Shown in pieces: positions 18,272 to 29,389 of a stretch of DNA of 64,000 nt. The stretch lies in assembly GCA_015057115.1 (NCBI GenBank), contig SVEZ01000007.1:85652-149651 (forward strand), written 5' to 3'. The stretch is from Lachnospiraceae bacterium. Its GTDB lineage: Bacteria; Bacillota; Clostridia; Lachnospirales; Lachnospiraceae. The translations under genes and the position numbers were made by a program. Within the stretch, counting starts at the first letter, position 1; each line of letters opens with the position of its first letter. The notes beneath the pieces are model-generated. The model did not search any database. It had not been told where the DNA came from and saw only the letters and a list, made by a program, of their open reading frames with translations.

Positions 18272-18916
18272 CTACTCTCCAATTGTGGAAACGATGTCAC
18301 GTGTCACCTCATCCGGTGTCTTTGTTCCATCAAATTCCTTTAAAATTCCTTTATTTCTATAGTAATCGATGAGTGGTTTTGTCTGCTCATGATAAACAGT
18401 CAATCTCTTCTGAACAGTTTCCGGCTTGTCATCATCCCGAAGTACAAGTTCGGACTGACAGCGATCGCAGATTCCTTCTTTCTGTGGTTTCATATTCTCC
18501 ACATGATAAGTCGCGCCGCATTTGATGCAGGCTCTGCGTCCACCCATACGTTTAACGATTACTTCGTCTTCAACCTCTAAGTCAATGGCAAAGTCCATCG
18601 CTTCATTTATCTGATCAAGTGCCTGTGACAAGCTTTCAGCCTGTGGAATGGTTCTCGGGAATCCATCCAGAATAAAGCCCTTCTCACAATCACTCTGTTT
18701 TATTCTGTCTACAACCAGGTCGCATACCAGTTCATCAGGAACCAGCAGACCCTTATCCATATATTCTTTTGCTTTTTTTCCTAACTCTGTGCCTTCCTTA
18801 ATGTTCGCACGAAAAATATCCCCCGTGGAAATGTGTGGAATTCCATATTTATCTGATAAAACCTTTGCCTGAGAGCCTTTTCCCGCTCCCGGAGCGCCCA
18901 ACATAATCAGCTTCAT
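18272..18916 (-). CDS. adk: Adenylate kinase
   Basis: Starting at the ATG that follows GGAGGAGACGTAC gives 214 residues, the standard length. A TTG five codons upstream overlaps the ribosome site and was rejected. P-loop GAPGAGKG is at residues 7-14, then GFPRTIPQAE. The lid carries four cysteines (CIKCGATYH, then CDRCQ), the zinc-binding form typical of Gram-positive bacteria. It interconverts AMP, ADP and ATP. It lies between secY and map. Confidence 0.96.
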   Translation of the reverse strand: MKLIMLGAPGAGKGSQAKVLSDKYGIPHISTGDIFRANIKEGTELGKKAKEYMDKGLLVPDELVCDLVVDRIKQSDCEKGFILDGFPRTIPQAESLSQALDQINEAMDFAIDLEVEDEVIVKRMGGRRACIKCGATYHVENMKPQKEGICDRCQSELVLRDDDKPETVQKRLTVYHEQTKPLIDYYRNKGILKEFDGTKTPDEVTRDIVSTIGE

Positions 18917-18935
18917 GTACGTCTCCTCCAATTTT

Positions 18936-19036
18936 AAACACTGTTCTCAAATTACCGCTATAGCACAAATCGAGTAGGTAACCTACTCGCAAAAATTTAA
19001 ACAAAGGCAGGCGGAAAGCCCACCTTTGTTTAACAT
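18936..19036 (-). promoter_or_regulatory. Hairpins in the secY-adk gap
   Basis: On the minus strand AAACAAAGG and CCTTTGTTT close a stem around TGGGCTTTCCGCCTG, followed by AAATTTTT. A second perfect stem, CGAGTAGG/CCTACTCG, follows. The first is a weak terminator or attenuator between secY and adk; the second would be in the adk leader. Confidence 0.45.
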
Positions 19037-19038
19037 TA

Positions 19039-20355
19039 TTAATCTTTTAAGAATCCTCTGTAATTTCTTACTCTCATCTGGGATTCAATCTGACTTAAGG
19101 TTTCAATGATAACACCTACAATAATGATTAAGGATGTTCCACCGAAGGATACATCTGCGTTAAATACGCCATTAAAGAGGATTGGAATCACAGAAACGAT
19201 AACCAAACCAACCGCACCGATAAATACGATGTATTTTAACATATTGGTAAGGTAATCGCTGGTAGGTTTACCCGGTCTGATTCCCGGAATAAATCCACCC
19301 TGCTTCTTCATGTTATTAGCAACCTCTAATGGGTTAAAGCTAATTTCTGTATAGAAGTAAGCAAAAGCAATAATCAGCAGGATATATACCACCAAACCGA
19401 TGGAATATACCGGCTGGTTCGGGTTACACCAGTTAGACTGGCTTAATCCACGCAAGATCTTGTGACCGATACCGGTTCCTTCGGACTTGCCAAGCAATCC
19501 GGCAATGATACCCGGTGTGGTCAAAATAGACTGAGCAAAGATTACCGGGATAACACCTGCGGTATTAACCTTTAACGGAATCTGGGAGCTCTGTCCACCT
19601 ACCTGCTTGTTTCCAACAACCTTCTTGGAATACTGTACCGGGATAGTACGTTTTGCTTCCTGCAAAATGATTACCAGTACAACGGTTGCCAGAATAACAG
19701 CAAGGATAACTACTGCTGCTACGGCTGCATTACCAATGTTCTTTCCGCTAACAAATTTCTCCCAAAGAGAAACCATATCAGCCGGAATTCTGGAAATGAT
19801 ATTGATAATCAATACGATGGAGATACCATTTCCAACACCTTTTTCCGTGATACGCTCACCAATCCACATCAGTACAGCAGAACCTGCTGTAAGACCAACT
19901 ACCATACCAATCACGCAAACTGCGGATGGATCCGGTACATAGCCCATTCTGATAAATCCGATGGTCATTGCCACAGACTCGATCAAAGATAAGCCAACCG
20001 TTACATAACGTGTAATTGCAACAATTTTCTTTCTTCCTTCTTCACCATCCTGCTGCATCTCACCAAGTGCCGGAATAGCAATGGTAAGAAGCTGCATGAT
20101 AATGGAAGATGTGATGTATGGTGTAATGCTTAATGCAAATACAGACATCTTTTCAAATGATCCACCAGTGATTGCATTCATAAATCCGAAGGAATCTCCG
20201 GTATTACTTGCAAACCACTGACGGAAGCTTTCTGCATCCATGCCCGGTAACGGGATCTGTGATCCAAGACGGATTACAACCAGCATGCAGAACGTAAACA
20301 GAAGCTTAATTCTTAAATCTTTTACTTTAAACGCGCCACGAAGTGTTTCTAACAT
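19039..20355 (-). CDS. secY: Preprotein translocase subunit SecY
   Basis: This 438-residue membrane protein has ten predicted helices. SecY landmarks include IPLPGMDAESF in the first periplasmic loop, YITSSIIMQL in the second helix, and GGQSSQIPLKVNTAGVIPVI. The C-terminal cytoplasmic tip is MRVRNYRGFLKD. It forms the SecYEG channel used by the large secreted proteins later in the window. Its ATG overlaps the rplO stop by one base (TAATG), which couples their translation. Confidence 0.97.
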   Translation of the reverse strand: MLETLRGAFKVKDLRIKLLFTFCMLVVIRLGSQIPLPGMDAESFRQWFASNTGDSFGFMNAITGGSFEKMSVFALSITPYITSSIIMQLLTIAIPALGEMQQDGEEGRKKIVAITRYVTVGLSLIESVAMTIGFIRMGYVPDPSAVCVIGMVVGLTAGSAVLMWIGERITEKGVGNGISIVLIINIISRIPADMVSLWEKFVSGKNIGNAAVAAVVILAVILATVVLVIILQEAKRTIPVQYSKKVVGNKQVGGQSSQIPLKVNTAGVIPVIFAQSILTTPGIIAGLLGKSEGTGIGHKILRGLSQSNWCNPNQPVYSIGLVVYILLIIAFAYFYTEISFNPLEVANNMKKQGGFIPGIRPGKPTSDYLTNMLKYIVFIGAVGLVIVSVIPILFNGVFNADVSFGGTSLIIIVGVIIETLSQIESQMRVRNYRGFLKD

Positions 20356-20795
20356 TAGATCACCTCGACATTTCCACCAGCAGCTTCGATTTTAGCTTTA
20401 GCGCCCTCACTAAAGGCATTTGCTTTTACAGTAAGCTTCTTGGTTAATTCTCCATTTCCAAGAATTTTAACACCATCTCTTGGATTTTTAACGATTCCGC
20501 TCTCAAGTAATGTTTCTACTGTAACTTCTGAACCATTCTCAAATCTCTCTAATGCGGAAACGTTGATTCCTACGATATTTAAGCTGTTTCTATTCTTAAA
20601 ACCTCTCTTAGGAATACGTCTGAATAATGGCATCTGACCACCTTCAAAACCTGGTCTCGGTGCTCCGGAACGAGCTTTCTGACCCTTATGTCCCTTACCG
20701 GCAGTCTTACCGTTTCCTGATCCGTGTCCACGTCCTCTTCTGAAGTTATCACTATGTTTAGAACCTGCAGCAGGTCTTAAATTTGATAATTCCAT
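20355..20795 (-). CDS. rplO: 50S ribosomal protein L15
   Basis: This 146-residue protein has the glycine/lysine-rich N-terminal arm ([20 protein letters not shown]), then [19 protein letters not shown] and the C-terminal globular domain. L15 is a late assembly protein of the large subunit. It lies between rpmD and secY and overlaps the secY start by one base. Confidence 0.97.
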   Translation of the reverse strand: MELSNLRPAAGSKHSDNFRRGRGHGSGNGKTAGKGHKGQKARSGAPRPGFEGGQMPLFRRIPKRGFKNRNSLNIVGINVSALERFENGSEVTVETLLESGIVKNPRDGVKILGNGELTKKLTVKANAFSEGAKAKIEAAGGNVEVI

Positions 20796-20814
20796 TCTGA
20801 CACCTCCTATCTTC

Positions 20815-20997
20815 TTAGTTCTCTTCTACTTTAATTAAATGCTGTACCTGATGAATCATACCACGAACTGCTTCGTTGTCCGGTTTTTCAACGGTCTGAT
20901 GAAGCTTACGAAGTCCCAATGCTTCTACAGTCTTCTTGTTCTTTGGTACTGCTCCGATTGGAGATTTCACAAGTGTAATTTTTAATGTCTTAGCCAT
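20815..20997 (-). CDS. rpmD: 50S ribosomal protein L30
   Basis: This 60-residue protein starts [20 protein letters not shown] and has the short bacterial L30 fold through [14 protein letters not shown]. It lies between rpsE and rplO with 14- and 19-nt gaps, the standard order. Confidence 0.97.
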   Translation of the reverse strand: MAKTLKITLVKSPIGAVPKNKKTVEALGLRKLHQTVEKPDNEAVRGMIHQVQHLIKVEEN

Positions 20998-21011
20998 TTC
21001 TTTTTCCCTCC

Positions 21012-21521
21012 TTAACCAAGTATCTCTTCTACAGATTTACCACGGAGTTTTGCTACCTCTTCAGGAGACTTTAACTGGCTGAGCGCATCGATAGTAGCAA
21101 GTACTACGTTACGTTTGTTGTTGGATCCCAAAGATTTGGTACGGATATTCTTAATGCCTGCTAACTCACATACGGCACGTGCCGGACCTCCGGCGATAAC
21201 TCCGGTACCTTGAGGTGCTCTCTTTAATAACACACTAGCTCCGGTATGCTTTCCGGTAATGTCATGTGTAATACTGTTATTTTCATCCAGCTTTACGAAG
21301 ATCAGATTCTTCATAGCGTCTTCTTTTCCTTTACGGATTGCTTCAGGAATTTCTTTTGCTTTTCCTAAGCCAACGCCTACGTGTCCATTGTTGTCACCAA
21401 CAACGACCAAAGCTGTAAATCTCATGTTATTTCCGCCCTTTACAACCTTTGTAACACGTTTGATAGATACAACTTTATCTTCGAGTTCAAGCTGTTTTGT
21501 ATCAATGATTGTACGTTTCAT
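21012..21521 (-). CDS. rpsE: 30S ribosomal protein S5
   Basis: This 169-residue protein has the double-stranded RNA-binding fold ([20 protein letters not shown]), the loop [20 protein letters not shown] linked in other bacteria to spectinomycin resistance and fidelity, and the C-terminal domain with [14 protein letters not shown]. It contacts S4 and S8 at the mRNA entry channel. Confidence 0.97.
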   Translation of the reverse strand: MKRTIIDTKQLELEDKVVSIKRVTKVVKGGNNMRFTALVVVGDNNGHVGVGLGKAKEIPEAIRKGKEDAMKNLIFVKLDENNSITHDITGKHTGASVLLKRAPQGTGVIAGGPARAVCELAGIKNIRTKSLGSNNKRNVVLATIDALSQLKSPEEVAKLRGKSVEEILG

Positions 21522-21539
21522 GTACTCGTTTCCTCCTTA

Positions 21540-21902
21540 TTAGAATGTTAAGCCAGCTTCTCTTGCTGCATCAGCAAGGGCTTTTACTTTACCATCATAT
21601 TTAAAGCCGCCTCTATCAAAAACTACAGTTGTAATACCTTTTTCTAAAGCTTTCTTTGCAACAGCTGTTCCAACTGCAGCAGCCGCTTCCACGTTATTAG
21701 TTTTCTCAAGCTTCAGATCCTTCTCTAAGGTAGAAGCTGAGCAAAGGGTATTTCCAACTGTGTCGTCAATAATCTGAGCATACATATGATTATTACTTCT
21801 AAACACAGCCAAACGTGGTCTCTCAGGTGTTCCTGCGAAACGATTACGTACTCTTCTATGTTTATCTTCACGAACTAAAGTTCTAGATTTCTTATTAACC
21901 AT
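21540..21902 (-). CDS. rplR: 50S ribosomal protein L18
   Basis: This 120-residue protein has a basic N-terminus, then [19 protein letters not shown] and the C-terminal [20 protein letters not shown]. It binds 5S rRNA together with L5. Its start lies 19 nt after rplF. Confidence 0.97.
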   Translation of the reverse strand: MVNKKSRTLVREDKHRRVRNRFAGTPERPRLAVFRSNNHMYAQIIDDTVGNTLCSASTLEKDLKLEKTNNVEAAAAVGTAVAKKALEKGITTVVFDRGGFKYDGKVKALADAAREAGLTF

Positions 21903-21921
21903 TTCTTGTCCACTCCTTTAA

Positions 21922-22461
21922 TTATTTCTTACCAGTCTTACCAACTTTACGTCTAATAACTTCATCAGCGTAACGGATACCTTTACCCTTATACGGTTCA
22001 GGTCTTCTCTTATCTCTGATTTCCGCTGCGTATTGGCCAACCTTTTCTTTGTCAATACCTTTTACAATGATCTTGTTTGCATCTACGGTACACTCTACAC
22101 CTTCAGGATCAGTCATCTCTACCGGATGAGAAAATCCAAGGTTTAAAGTTAATGTTTTTCCGGATTTTGCTGCTCTGTATCCAACACCGTCAACAATGAG
22201 CTCTTTGGTATAACCATCTGTTACACCAACAACCATGTTGTTGATAAGAGTTCTTGTTAATCCGTGTAAGGATTTCATTCTCTTTAAATCATTTGGTCTT
22301 GTAACAGTTACTTCTGCTCCATCTAATTTGATTTCCATTTCAGATGGAAGGGTTCTCTCCAGAGTTCCCTTAGGACCTTTTACAGTCACATGATTATTTT
22401 CTGCAATTTCAACGGTTACTCCGCTTGGAACTGCGATTGGCATTCTTCCTATACGTGACAT
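21922..22461 (-). CDS. rplF: 50S ribosomal protein L6
   Basis: This 179-residue protein is made of two repeated RNA-binding domains. It starts [19 protein letters not shown] and ends in the signature [18 protein letters not shown]6 lies near the factor-binding site by the sarcin-ricin loop. The 67-nt gap to rpsH is slightly longer than its neighbours' and holds nothing evident. Confidence 0.97.
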   Translation of the reverse strand: MSRIGRMPIAVPSGVTVEIAENNHVTVKGPKGTLERTLPSEMEIKLDGAEVTVTRPNDLKRMKSLHGLTRTLINNMVVGVTDGYTKELIVDGVGYRAAKSGKTLTLNLGFSHPVEMTDPEGVECTVDANKIIVKGIDKEKVGQYAAEIRDKRRPEPYKGKGIRYADEVIRRKVGKTGKK

Positions 22462-22528
22462 GCCCGTACCTCCTAATTCTTAATTTGGCTTGCGCCTTAT
22501 TTATTTTCTACTCTATAAGGTAATCTAA

Positions 22529-22933
22529 TTACCAAACAAATGCTAATACTTCGCCACCAACGTGAAGCTTACGAGCTTCCTTGTCAGTGATCACACCCTG
22601 GTTTGTAGAAAGGATAGCGATTCCAAGACCACCAAGAACGCGAGGTAACTCATCCTTACCGGCATATACACGTAATCCCGGTTTGGAGATTCTCTTGATT
22701 CCAGAAATGATCTTTTCATTCTTATCGTTTCCGTACTTTAAGGTGATGCGGATTGTTTTAAACATACCATCTTCGATTAAGTCATACTTTGCAATGTATC
22801 CTTCGTTAACAAGGATGTTTGCGATTGCAACTTTGATTTTAGAAGCAGGTACATCAACTGTATCATGTTTTGCAGTGTTTGCATTACGGATTCTTGTAAG
22901 CATATCTGCAATTGGATCACTTGTTGTATGCAT
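22529..22933 (-). CDS. rpsH: 30S ribosomal protein S8
   Basis: This 134-residue protein starts with [15 protein letters not shown] after a two-residue extension and has the C-terminal RNA-binding motif [21 protein letters not shown]8 binds the central domain of 16S rRNA and is the usual translational repressor of this part of the cluster in E. coli. Confidence 0.97.
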   Translation of the reverse strand: MHTTSDPIADMLTRIRNANTAKHDTVDVPASKIKVAIANILVNEGYIAKYDLIEDGMFKTIRITLKYGNDKNEKIISGIKRISKPGLRVYAGKDELPRVLGGLGIAILSTNQGVITDKEARKLHVGGEVLAFVW

Positions 22934-22966
22934 TAATTTTTCCTCCTGATTATTCGTTACTGATTC

Positions 22967-23152
22967 TTACCAGCTTGCTTTCTTAACTCCCGGAATCTGA
23001 CCCTTGTATGCCAGCTCACGGAAGCAGATACGGCAAATTCCGTACTTTCTCAAGTACGCATGTGGACGTCCACAAATTCTGCAACGGCTATATTCTCTGG
23101 TAGAGAATTTCTGTTTGCGCTGCTGTTTAATTTTCATTGAAGTTTTTGCCAT
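22967..23152 (-). CDS. rpsN: 30S ribosomal protein S14, zinc-binding type
   Basis: This 61-residue protein is the short C+ form, with zinc ligands in [10 protein letters not shown] and [11 protein letters not shown]. No zinc-independent paralogue is seen in the window. It lies in the small-subunit head and sits between rplE and rpsH as usual. Confidence 0.97.
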   Translation of the reverse strand: MAKTSMKIKQQRKQKFSTREYSRCRICGRPHAYLRKYGICRICFRELAYKGQIPGVKKASW

Positions 23153-23170
23153 GATAAAATTCCCTCCTGA

Positions 23171-23710
23171 TTATTTCGCAAAAGGCATGTTGAACTGTGT
23201 TAAAAGTTCACGAGCCTCTTCGTCTGTGTTAGCTGTTGTAACGAAAATCACGTCCATACCTCTAACCTTGTCAACCTTATCATACTCAATTTCCGGGAAG
23301 ATTAACTGTTCTTTAATTCCAAGTGCATAATTTCCTCTTCCGTCGAATGCGTTCGGATTCACACCTCTGAAGTCACGTACACGAGGAAGTGCGAGGTTGA
23401 TCAAACGATCAGCGAACTCATACATCTTCTCGCCACGTAAGGTTACCTTACATCCGATAGCCATTCCTTCTCTTAACTTGAAGTTAGCGATGGAATTCTT
23501 TGCTCTGGTAACTACAGGTTTCTGTCCGGAGATGATCTCTAAGTCACCCATAGCTGCTTCTAATAATTTAGCGTTTTCTTTTGCTTCACCTACACCCATA
23601 TTAATAACAATCTTATCGAGTTTCGGCACCTGCATAATGTTTTTATATCCGAATTTCTTGACCATTGCTGGTACAATTTCGTTCTGATAGTTCTCTTTCA
23701 GTCTACTCAA
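23171..23710 (-). CDS. rplE: 50S ribosomal protein L5
   Basis: This 179-residue protein contains [38 protein letters not shown] and [19 protein letters not shown], all typical L5 segments. It binds 5S rRNA with L18 and forms an inter-subunit bridge with S13. Confidence 0.97.
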   Translation of the reverse strand: MSRLKENYQNEIVPAMVKKFGYKNIMQVPKLDKIVINMGVGEAKENAKLLEAAMGDLEIISGQKPVVTRAKNSIANFKLREGMAIGCKVTLRGEKMYEFADRLINLALPRVRDFRGVNPNAFDGRGNYALGIKEQLIFPEIEYDKVDKVRGMDVIFVTTANTDEEARELLTQFNMPFAK

Positions 23711-23733
23711 CTTATGTTTCCTCCTCTCAATAA

Positions 23734-24039
23734 TTAGTCAATAATATCGCCTGTAGCTTTAGCGAAACGTACTTTCTTGTCTCCATCCATCTTGAAACCA
23801 ACTCTGGTTGCTTTTCCGTTATGAACTAACATAACATTGGAAATATCAAGAGCAGCTTCCTGAGAGATGATGCCACCCTCCTGGTTAGCCATGCTTGGCT
23901 TGGTGTGCTTCTTAACCATGTTCACACCCTCTACCAGTACGGTATGGTCTTTCTGATTCACAGCGATTACTTTACCCTGCTTATCTCTATCTTTTCCTGC
24001 GATAACCTTTACTGTATCGCCCTTTTTAATCTTTAACAT
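23734..24039 (-). CDS. rplX: 50S ribosomal protein L24
   Basis: This 101-residue protein starts with a KOW motif ([20 protein letters not shown]) and continues into [21 protein letters not shown]24 is an assembly initiator at the tunnel exit. It starts 14 nt after rplN. Confidence 0.97.
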   Translation of the reverse strand: MLKIKKGDTVKVIAGKDRDKQGKVIAVNQKDHTVLVEGVNMVKKHTKPSMANQEGGIISQEAALDISNVMLVHNGKATRVGFKMDGDKKVRFAKATGDIID

Positions 24040-24053
24040 TCCCTTTATTCCTC

Positions 24054-24422
24054 CTATAATACTTCCGGAGCCAGGGAAACGATCTTCATGAACTGTTTGT
24101 CACGAAGCTCTCTGGCTACTGGTCCAAAAATACGAGTTCCTTTTGGGGTCTTGTCATCTTTAATGATAACTGCTGCGTTCTCATCAAATTTGATATAAGA
24201 ACCGTCTTTACGACGAGCACCTTTTACAGTACGAACAACAACTGCTTTTACTACGTCACCCTTCTTAACAACTCCGCCTGGTGTTGCATCTTTGACCGTA
24301 GCAGTAATGATATCACCGATATTCGCATATCTTCTGGTTGAACCGCCCATAACACGGATGCAAAGGATTTCTTTTGCTCCTGTATTATCGGCTACTTTCA
24401 ATCTAGTTTCCTGTTGAATCAT
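24054..24422 (-). CDS. rplN: 50S ribosomal protein L14
   Basis: This 122-residue protein has [20 protein letters not shown] at the start and the signature [19 protein letters not shown]. It ends with the loop [17 protein letters not shown]14 forms inter-subunit bridges and binds the silencing factor RsfS. Confidence 0.97.
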   Translation of the reverse strand: MIQQETRLKVADNTGAKEILCIRVMGGSTRRYANIGDIITATVKDATPGGVVKKGDVVKAVVVRTVKGARRKDGSYIKFDENAAVIIKDDKTPKGTRIFGPVARELRDKQFMKIVSLAPEVL

Positions 24423-24440
24423 GCGGGTAGCCTCCTTTAA

Positions 24441-24698
24441 TTATTTCACTCTTTCCATGACTTCCACAAGTCTCCATCTCTTATCCTTAGATAATGGTCT
24501 TGTTTCCATAACCTTTACGGTATCACCGATATTGCAGGTGTTCTCCTCGTCATGTGCTTTCAATTTATAAGTTTTCTTTACGATTTTGCCGTACAAAGCG
24601 TGTTTTACGTTATCTTCTACAGCTACAACGATGGTCTTATCCATTTTGTTGCTGACAACTTTACCAACACGTGTTTTTCTTAAATTTCTTTCTTCCAC
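24441..24698 (-). CDS. rpsQ: 30S ribosomal protein S17
   Basis: This 85-residue OB-fold protein has [20 protein letters not shown] and [19 protein letters not shown]. It is a primary 16S rRNA binder and lies between rpmC and rplN. Confidence 0.97.
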   Translation of the reverse strand: MEERNLRKTRVGKVVSNKMDKTIVVAVEDNVKHALYGKIVKKTYKLKAHDEENTCNIGDTVKVMETRPLSKDKRWRLVEVMERVK

Positions 24699-24728
24699 GA
24701 TCGATTGCTCCTTTCTCTAGGATGGCTC

Positions 24729-24932
24729 TTAAGCGTTTGCCTTTGCAGAGATCACAGTCTGAATTCTTGCAATGTTTCTTCTGACTTCTTTGATTCTGCC
24801 GGTATTATCAAGCTGGTTAGTAGCGTTCTGGAATCTCAAATTGAAAAGCTCCTTCTTTGCTGCAACTAATGCATCTTCTAACTCAGCTACATTCTTTGTG
24901 TTTAAATCTTCTAAATATCTACTACTCTTCAT
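24729..24932 (-). CDS. rpmC: 50S ribosomal protein L29
   Basis: Starting at [14 protein letters not shown] gives 67 residues, the normal size, with helix motif [18 protein letters not shown]. That ATG lies about 8 nt after AAGGCGG; an in-frame ATG three codons earlier is less well placed. The gene overlaps the end of rplP by 11 nt, so translation is coupled. L29 is at the tunnel exit and contacts trigger factor and SRP. Confidence 0.94.
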   Translation of the reverse strand: MKSSRYLEDLNTKNVAELEDALVAAKKELFNLRFQNATNQLDNTGRIKEVRRNIARIQTVISAKANA

Positions 24933-25359
24933 TTGATTCACCGCCTTCTAAGTCTGCACGTGAAACTACTTTACATTTACATGGCAACTTGTGTGTAGCA
25001 AGACGAAGTGCTTCACGAGCAACTTCCTCCGGAACACCGGCAAGCTCGAATAATACACGGCCCGGCTTAACTACTGCTACCCAATATTCCAAAGTTCCTT
25101 TTCCGGAACCCATACGAGTTTCAGCTGGTTTTGCAGTTACTGGTTTATCTGGGAAAATTTTAATCCAAACCTTACCACCACGTTTTACGTGACGGGTCAT
25201 AGCGATACGGGCTGCCTCGATCTGATTACTTCTGATCCAGCAAGGCTCCAGTGCCACGATACCAAACTCACCATAAGTGATTTTATTTCCTCTTAACGCC
25301 TTTCCGGTCATGCTTCCGCGGAACTGTTTACGGCGTTTTACTCTCTTCGGCATTAACAT
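24922..25359 (-). CDS. rplP: 50S ribosomal protein L16
   Basis: This protein of 145 residues (143 from the second ATG) reads [20 protein letters not shown] and later [18 protein letters not shown] and [20 protein letters not shown]. It organises the A-site region of the large subunit. Its ATG overlaps the rpsC stop (TAATG). Confidence 0.96.
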   Translation of the reverse strand: MLMPKRVKRRKQFRGSMTGKALRGNKITYGEFGIVALEPCWIRSNQIEAARIAMTRHVKRGGKVWIKIFPDKPVTAKPAETRMGSGKGTLEYWVAVVKPGRVLFELAGVPEEVAREALRLATHKLPCKCKVVSRADLEGGESNEE

Positions 25360-26015
25360 TATTTATCGCTCCCTTCCTTTACGCCTTTTGTTGGAAGGAT
25401 TTCGCCCTTGTAGATCCAAACCTTAACGCCAACTTTTCCGTAGGTTGTATCTGCTTCAGCGAATCCATAGTCGATGTCTGCTCTTAATGTCTGAAGCGGA
25501 ATAGTTCCGTCAGTATAGAACTCTGTACGAGCCATATCTGCTCCGCCAAGACGTCCGGAACATGCTGCCTTGATACCAAGCGCTCCGGCTTTTCTACTTC
25601 TTCCCATACAGGACTTCATTGCTCTACGGAAAGAGATACGATCCTCTAACTGATGAGCGATGTTCTCAGCTACTAACTGAGCATCCTTGTCTGGTCTCTT
25701 AACTTCTTTGATGTCAACAAGTAATTTCTTGCTTGTGAACTTCTGAACTTCACCTTTGATCTTCTCGATCTCTGCTCCGCCCTTACCGATTACTACACCA
25801 GGCTTAGCAGTGTAAAGGATAACCTTTACTCTATCGGTTGTACGCTCGATTTCGATTTTGGAAACACCAGCGTTGTATAACTTTTTCTTAAGATAGGTTC
25901 TGATGTTGTAGTCTTCTACTAAATAGTCAGCGAACTCAGCATCAGCATACCATTTTGAGTCCCAGTCTTTAATTACTCCGACTCTTAAGCCATGAGGATT
26001 CACTTTCTGTCCCAT
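25359..26015 (-). CDS. rpsC: 30S ribosomal protein S3
   Basis: This 218-residue protein starts [20 protein letters not shown]. It has the KH domain with [19 protein letters not shown] and the C-terminal domain with [21 protein letters not shown]3 lines the mRNA entry channel and has helicase activity. It follows rplV after 11 nt. Confidence 0.97.
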   Translation of the reverse strand: MGQKVNPHGLRVGVIKDWDSKWYADAEFADYLVEDYNIRTYLKKKLYNAGVSKIEIERTTDRVKVILYTAKPGVVIGKGGAEIEKIKGEVQKFTSKKLLVDIKEVKRPDKDAQLVAENIAHQLEDRISFRRAMKSCMGRSRKAGALGIKAACSGRLGGADMARTEFYTDGTIPLQTLRADIDYGFAEADTTYGKVGVKVWIYKGEILPTKGVKEGSDK

Positions 26016-26026
26016 GATTGCCCTCC

Positions 26027-26413
26027 TTATCGTTCATTGAGCACAATTGTAATGTGGCTCATTCTCTTTTCGATTCTATAAGCTCTACCCTGTGCTCTTG
26101 GTTGCACTCTCTTCATTGTAGGTCCTTTATTTGCGTAGCATTCCTCTACATAAAGGTTCTCAGCTTTCATACCATTGTTGTTTTCTGCATTTGCGATAGC
26201 TGATTTTAATAATTTTTCTATAACACTGGAAGCATATCTTGGGTTGTAAGCCAAAATACCAAGTGCTGTTTCAACGTCTTTACCACGGATAGCATCTAAT
26301 ACGAAGCATGCTTTCTGAGTAGGAATTCTTGCGTAGGATAACTTAGCGCTAGGTCTTGTATCCTTATTCGCATTTCTTTCTCTCTTAATTTGGGCTCTAT
26401 GTCCTTTTGCCAT
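26027..26413 (-). CDS. rplV: 50S ribosomal protein L22
   Basis: This 128-residue protein has [20 protein letters not shown] and the C-terminal extended hairpin [20 protein letters not shown]. That hairpin lines the exit tunnel, where changes affect macrolides in other species. It lies between rpsS and rpsC. Confidence 0.97.
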   Translation of the reverse strand: MAKGHRAQIKRERNANKDTRPSAKLSYARIPTQKACFVLDAIRGKDVETALGILAYNPRYASSVIEKLLKSAIANAENNNGMKAENLYVEECYANKGPTMKRVQPRAQGRAYRIEKRMSHITIVLNER

Positions 26414-26440
26414 GGCTAAAAACCTCCTTTCAAAATTCTA

Positions 26441-26725
26441 TTAACGACGAACGCCGGATTTCTTCTCGTCTTTTCCGTGTCCTCTGTATGTTCTGGTTGC
26501 CACAAACTCACCAAGCTTATGTCCAACCATATCTTCTGTTACGTATACAGGTACATGCTTTCTTCCGTCATGCACTGCAATTGTGTGTCCAACCATCTGA
26601 GGAAAAATAGTAGAACGACGAGACCATGTCTTGATAACGGACTTGTCGCCAGAAGCGTTCATCGCGTCTACTTTTTTCAGTAAGCTTGCGTCTGCAAATG
26701 GTCCTTTTTTTAATGAACGTGCCAT
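26441..26725 (-). CDS. rpsS: 30S ribosomal protein S19
   Basis: This 94-residue protein starts [20 protein letters not shown] and ends with [20 protein letters not shown]. It binds 16S rRNA in the head with S13. It begins 11 nt after rplB. Confidence 0.97.
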   Translation of the reverse strand: MARSLKKGPFADASLLKKVDAMNASGDKSVIKTWSRRSTIFPQMVGHTIAVHDGRKHVPVYVTEDMVGHKLGEFVATRTYRGHGKDEKKSGVRR

Positions 26726-26736
26726 AATCTTCCTCC

Positions 26737-27579
26737 TTATTTAGCGCCTTTACCGTTTCTACGACGAACGATAAGTTTATTAGACTGCTTGTTTTTCTTT
26801 CTTGTCTTAAGACCGAGTGCCGGTTTACCCCAAGGTGTGCACGGGCCGGAACGTCCGATTGGTGCGCGTCCTTCACCACCACCGTGTGGATGGTCATTCG
26901 GGTTCATTACAGAACCACGTACGGTTGGGCGGATACCCATGTGACGTTTACGTCCTGCTTTACCGATCTTAACAAGGTTATGGTCACCGTTTCCGATAAC
27001 TCCGATGGTTGCACGGCAGTTAAGCGGAACCATTCTCATTTCTCCTGAAGGAAGTCTTAAGGTTGCATATTTGCCTTCCTTAGCCATTAACTGAGCTGCA
27101 AGACCTGCGGAACGAACCATCTGGCCGCCCTTGCCTGCGTATAACTCAATGTTGTGTACCTGAGTACCTACCGGAATGTTTTCAAGTGGTAAGCAGTTAC
27201 CTACTCTGATTTCTGCTTCCGGTCCGTTCATCAGCTTATCGCCTACGCTAAGTCCTGCCGGAGCAAGGATGTATGCCTTCTCACCATCTGCATAGCTGAT
27301 GAGTGCGATGTTTGCTGTTCTGTTTGGATCGTATTCAATTCCGAGTACAGTTGCCGGAATAGAATCTTTTCTTCTCTTAAAATCGATAATTCTGTATTTT
27401 CTTCTGTTTCCACCACCCTGATGTCTAACAGTGATCTTACCCTGATTGTTACGACCAGCGTTCTTCTTTAAAGAAGTTGTAAGGGATTTCTCAGGAGTTA
27501 ATTTTGTTACTTCTGCGAAATCGGAACCGGTCATATTTCTTCTGGAAGGTGTATATGGGTTATATGTTTTAATTCCCAT
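26737..27579 (-). CDS. rplB: 50S ribosomal protein L2
   Basis: This 280-residue protein starts [20 protein letters not shown]. It has the OB/SH3 core and the C-terminal signature [20 protein letters not shown], with the histidine important for peptidyl transfer. It is the most conserved protein of the S10 segment and lies between rplW and rpsS. Confidence 0.98.
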   Translation of the reverse strand: MGIKTYNPYTPSRRNMTGSDFAEVTKLTPEKSLTTSLKKNAGRNNQGKITVRHQGGGNRRKYRIIDFKRRKDSIPATVLGIEYDPNRTANIALISYADGEKAYILAPAGLSVGDKLMNGPEAEIRVGNCLPLENIPVGTQVHNIELYAGKGGQMVRSAGLAAQLMAKEGKYATLRLPSGEMRMVPLNCRATIGVIGNGDHNLVKIGKAGRKRHMGIRPTVRGSVMNPNDHPHGGGEGRAPIGRSGPCTPWGKPALGLKTRKKNKQSNKLIVRRRNGKGAK

Positions 27580-27650
27580 TGTGGTTCTCCTTTCAATCTA
27601 ATGTTTTCGTTATCGCGTGTTGTCCTCACGCTTAATGTAGAAGCTTCTCC

Positions 27651-27950
27651 TTACAGTCCGGAGAAAATCTCGATCTCTTTGCTGTCAGCAGTAAGCTGAA
27701 CGATTGCTTTCTTGGTCTTAGCAGTCTTTCCGATCACCATACCACGTCTCTTTTTCTTACCATCAAGATTCATGGTGTTTACGGATGCTACCTTTGTTCC
27801 AGCGAACATTTTTTCAACAGCTTCTTTGATCATAGTCTTGTTTGCTTCTGGATGAACAAGGAAAGTGTATTTCTTCTCGCTCATAGCATTCATACTCTTC
27901 TCGGTAACTACCGGTTTGAGGATGACATCATAATATTTAATTGCTGCCAT
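27651..27950 (-). CDS. rplW: 50S ribosomal protein L23
   Basis: This 99-residue protein reads [20 protein letters not shown] and then [20 protein letters not shown]. It lies at the tunnel exit and docks trigger factor and SRP. Its ATG overlaps the end of rplD by one base. Confidence 0.97.
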   Translation of the reverse strand: MAAIKYYDVILKPVVTEKSMNAMSEKKYTFLVHPEANKTMIKEAVEKMFAGTKVASVNTMNLDGKKKRRGMVIGKTAKTKKAIVQLTADSKEIEIFSGL

Positions 27951-28570
27951 TATGCATACACCTCCTCAATCTTAGCTACAGCGTCTTTTGCAAGAACTAC
28001 TGTCTTGTATTTCATAACGTCGTATACGTTTAACTCATTGATCTGAGCGGTCTTAACTGCAGGAATGTTTCTTGCAGATAATACAAGGTTCTGGTCGTTG
28101 TCAGCTAAAACTACAAGCGCACCTTCTACCTTTAAGTTGTTTAACATTTCTTTAAAGTTCTTTGTCTTAACTTCGCTCATCTTTAACTCGTCAAGAACGA
28201 TGAACTTCTTATCGTTAACCTTAGCGGTCAATGCAGACTTTAATGCTGCTCTCTTTTCCTTCTTGTTTAATTTGAAGGAATAGTCTCTTGGTACCGGAGC
28301 AAAAACAACTCCACCACCGGTCCACTGCGGAGCTCTGATAGAACCCTGTCTTGCGTGTCCTGTTCCCTTCTGCTTCCATGGCTTTCTTCCACCACCGCTT
28401 ACTTCGGAACGGGTTTTTGCTTTCTGTGTTCCCTGACGGTTGTTTGCAAGCTGCTGTACAACTGCCAAATGAACCAGATGCTCGTTTACTTCAACGCCAA
28501 ACACAGCATCGTTTAATTCCATGCTGCCAACTTCGGCACCTTTCATATTATAAACAGATACGTTTGCCAT
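27950..28570 (-). CDS. rplD: 50S ribosomal protein L4
   Basis: This 206-residue protein has the tunnel-lining loop ([20 protein letters not shown]) followed by [20 protein letters not shown]. In E. coli L4 also represses the S10 operon by binding its leader; a structured leader is present upstream of rpsJ here, so a similar loop is possible but not shown. Confidence 0.97.
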   Translation of the reverse strand: MANVSVYNMKGAEVGSMELNDAVFGVEVNEHLVHLAVVQQLANNRQGTQKAKTRSEVSGGGRKPWKQKGTGHARQGSIRAPQWTGGGVVFAPVPRDYSFKLNKKEKRAALKSALTAKVNDKKFIVLDELKMSEVKTKNFKEMLNNLKVEGALVVLADNDQNLVLSARNIPAVKTAQINELNVYDVMKYKTVVLAKDAVAKIEEVYA

Positions 28571-28602
28571 CTGTCTGTTCCTCCTTTCCTGTCCGTGCTA
28601 TC

Positions 28603-29280
28603 TTAAGCCTTTACAGACTCACGAATTGTTACTAAAGATTTCTTTGGTCCCGGAACAGATCCTTTTACTAAAAGAAGATTCTTTTCAGCATCTACTCTTA
28701 CTACTTCAAGGTTCTGAACGGTAACTTTTACGCTACCCATATGTCCAGGCATTCCTTTTCCTTTGAATACCTTAGATGGGCTGGAACATGCACCATTGGA
28801 ACCCTGATGACGATGGAACTTAGAACCATGTGCCATAGGTCCTCTGTGCTGTCCGTATCTCTTGATAGCACCCTGGAATCCTTTACCTTTGGAAATTGCA
28901 GTTGCGTCAATCTTGTCGCCTTCAGCGAAAACGTCAACCTTAATTTCGTCAGCGAGTTTGAACTCACCAGCGTTCTCAAGTCTGAACTCGCGAACAAATC
29001 TCTTGTTAGCCACACCAGCTTTTGCAAAGTGTCCAGCCTCAGCCTTGTTAACACCGTGTCTGTTTCTGATTTCTTTCTTACCGGAAGCATCTTTGTTGAC
29101 AACCTTTGCCTTCTTGTCAGCAAATGCTACCTGAACTGCACTGTAACCGTCGTTTTCTTCTGTTTTAACCTGAGTTACAACGCATGGACCTGCTTCTAAT
29201 ACAGTAACCGGCACTAAAACGCCGTCTGCATTGAAGATCTGAGTCATTCCGACTTTGGTTCCTAAAATTGCTTTCTTCAT
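28603..29280 (-). CDS. rplC: 50S ribosomal protein L3
   Basis: Starting at [20 protein letters not shown], 6 nt after AGGAGGAAAAG, gives 225 residues. The frame is open for 24 more codons upstream, but that stretch has no homology. Later segments include [20 protein letters not shown] and [21 protein letters not shown]3 nucleates large-subunit assembly near the peptidyl-transferase centre. Confidence 0.96.
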   Translation of the reverse strand: MKKAILGTKVGMTQIFNADGVLVPVTVLEAGPCVVTQVKTEENDGYSAVQVAFADKKAKVVNKDASGKKEIRNRHGVNKAEAGHFAKAGVANKRFVREFRLENAGEFKLADEIKVDVFAEGDKIDATAISKGKGFQGAIKRYGQHRGPMAHGSKFHRHQGSNGACSSPSKVFKGKGMPGHMGSVKVTVQNLEVVRVDAEKNLLLVKGSVPGPKKSLVTIRESVKA

Positions 29281-29389
29281 TTCTTTTCCTCCTGTTAATC
29301 TACAGCGGAGCGCATTCGCGCTCATCCTAGAACAGTCGTATAAGTGGAACAAAAATGTTACTTCTATACTAAACCAATTCAGGATTTAC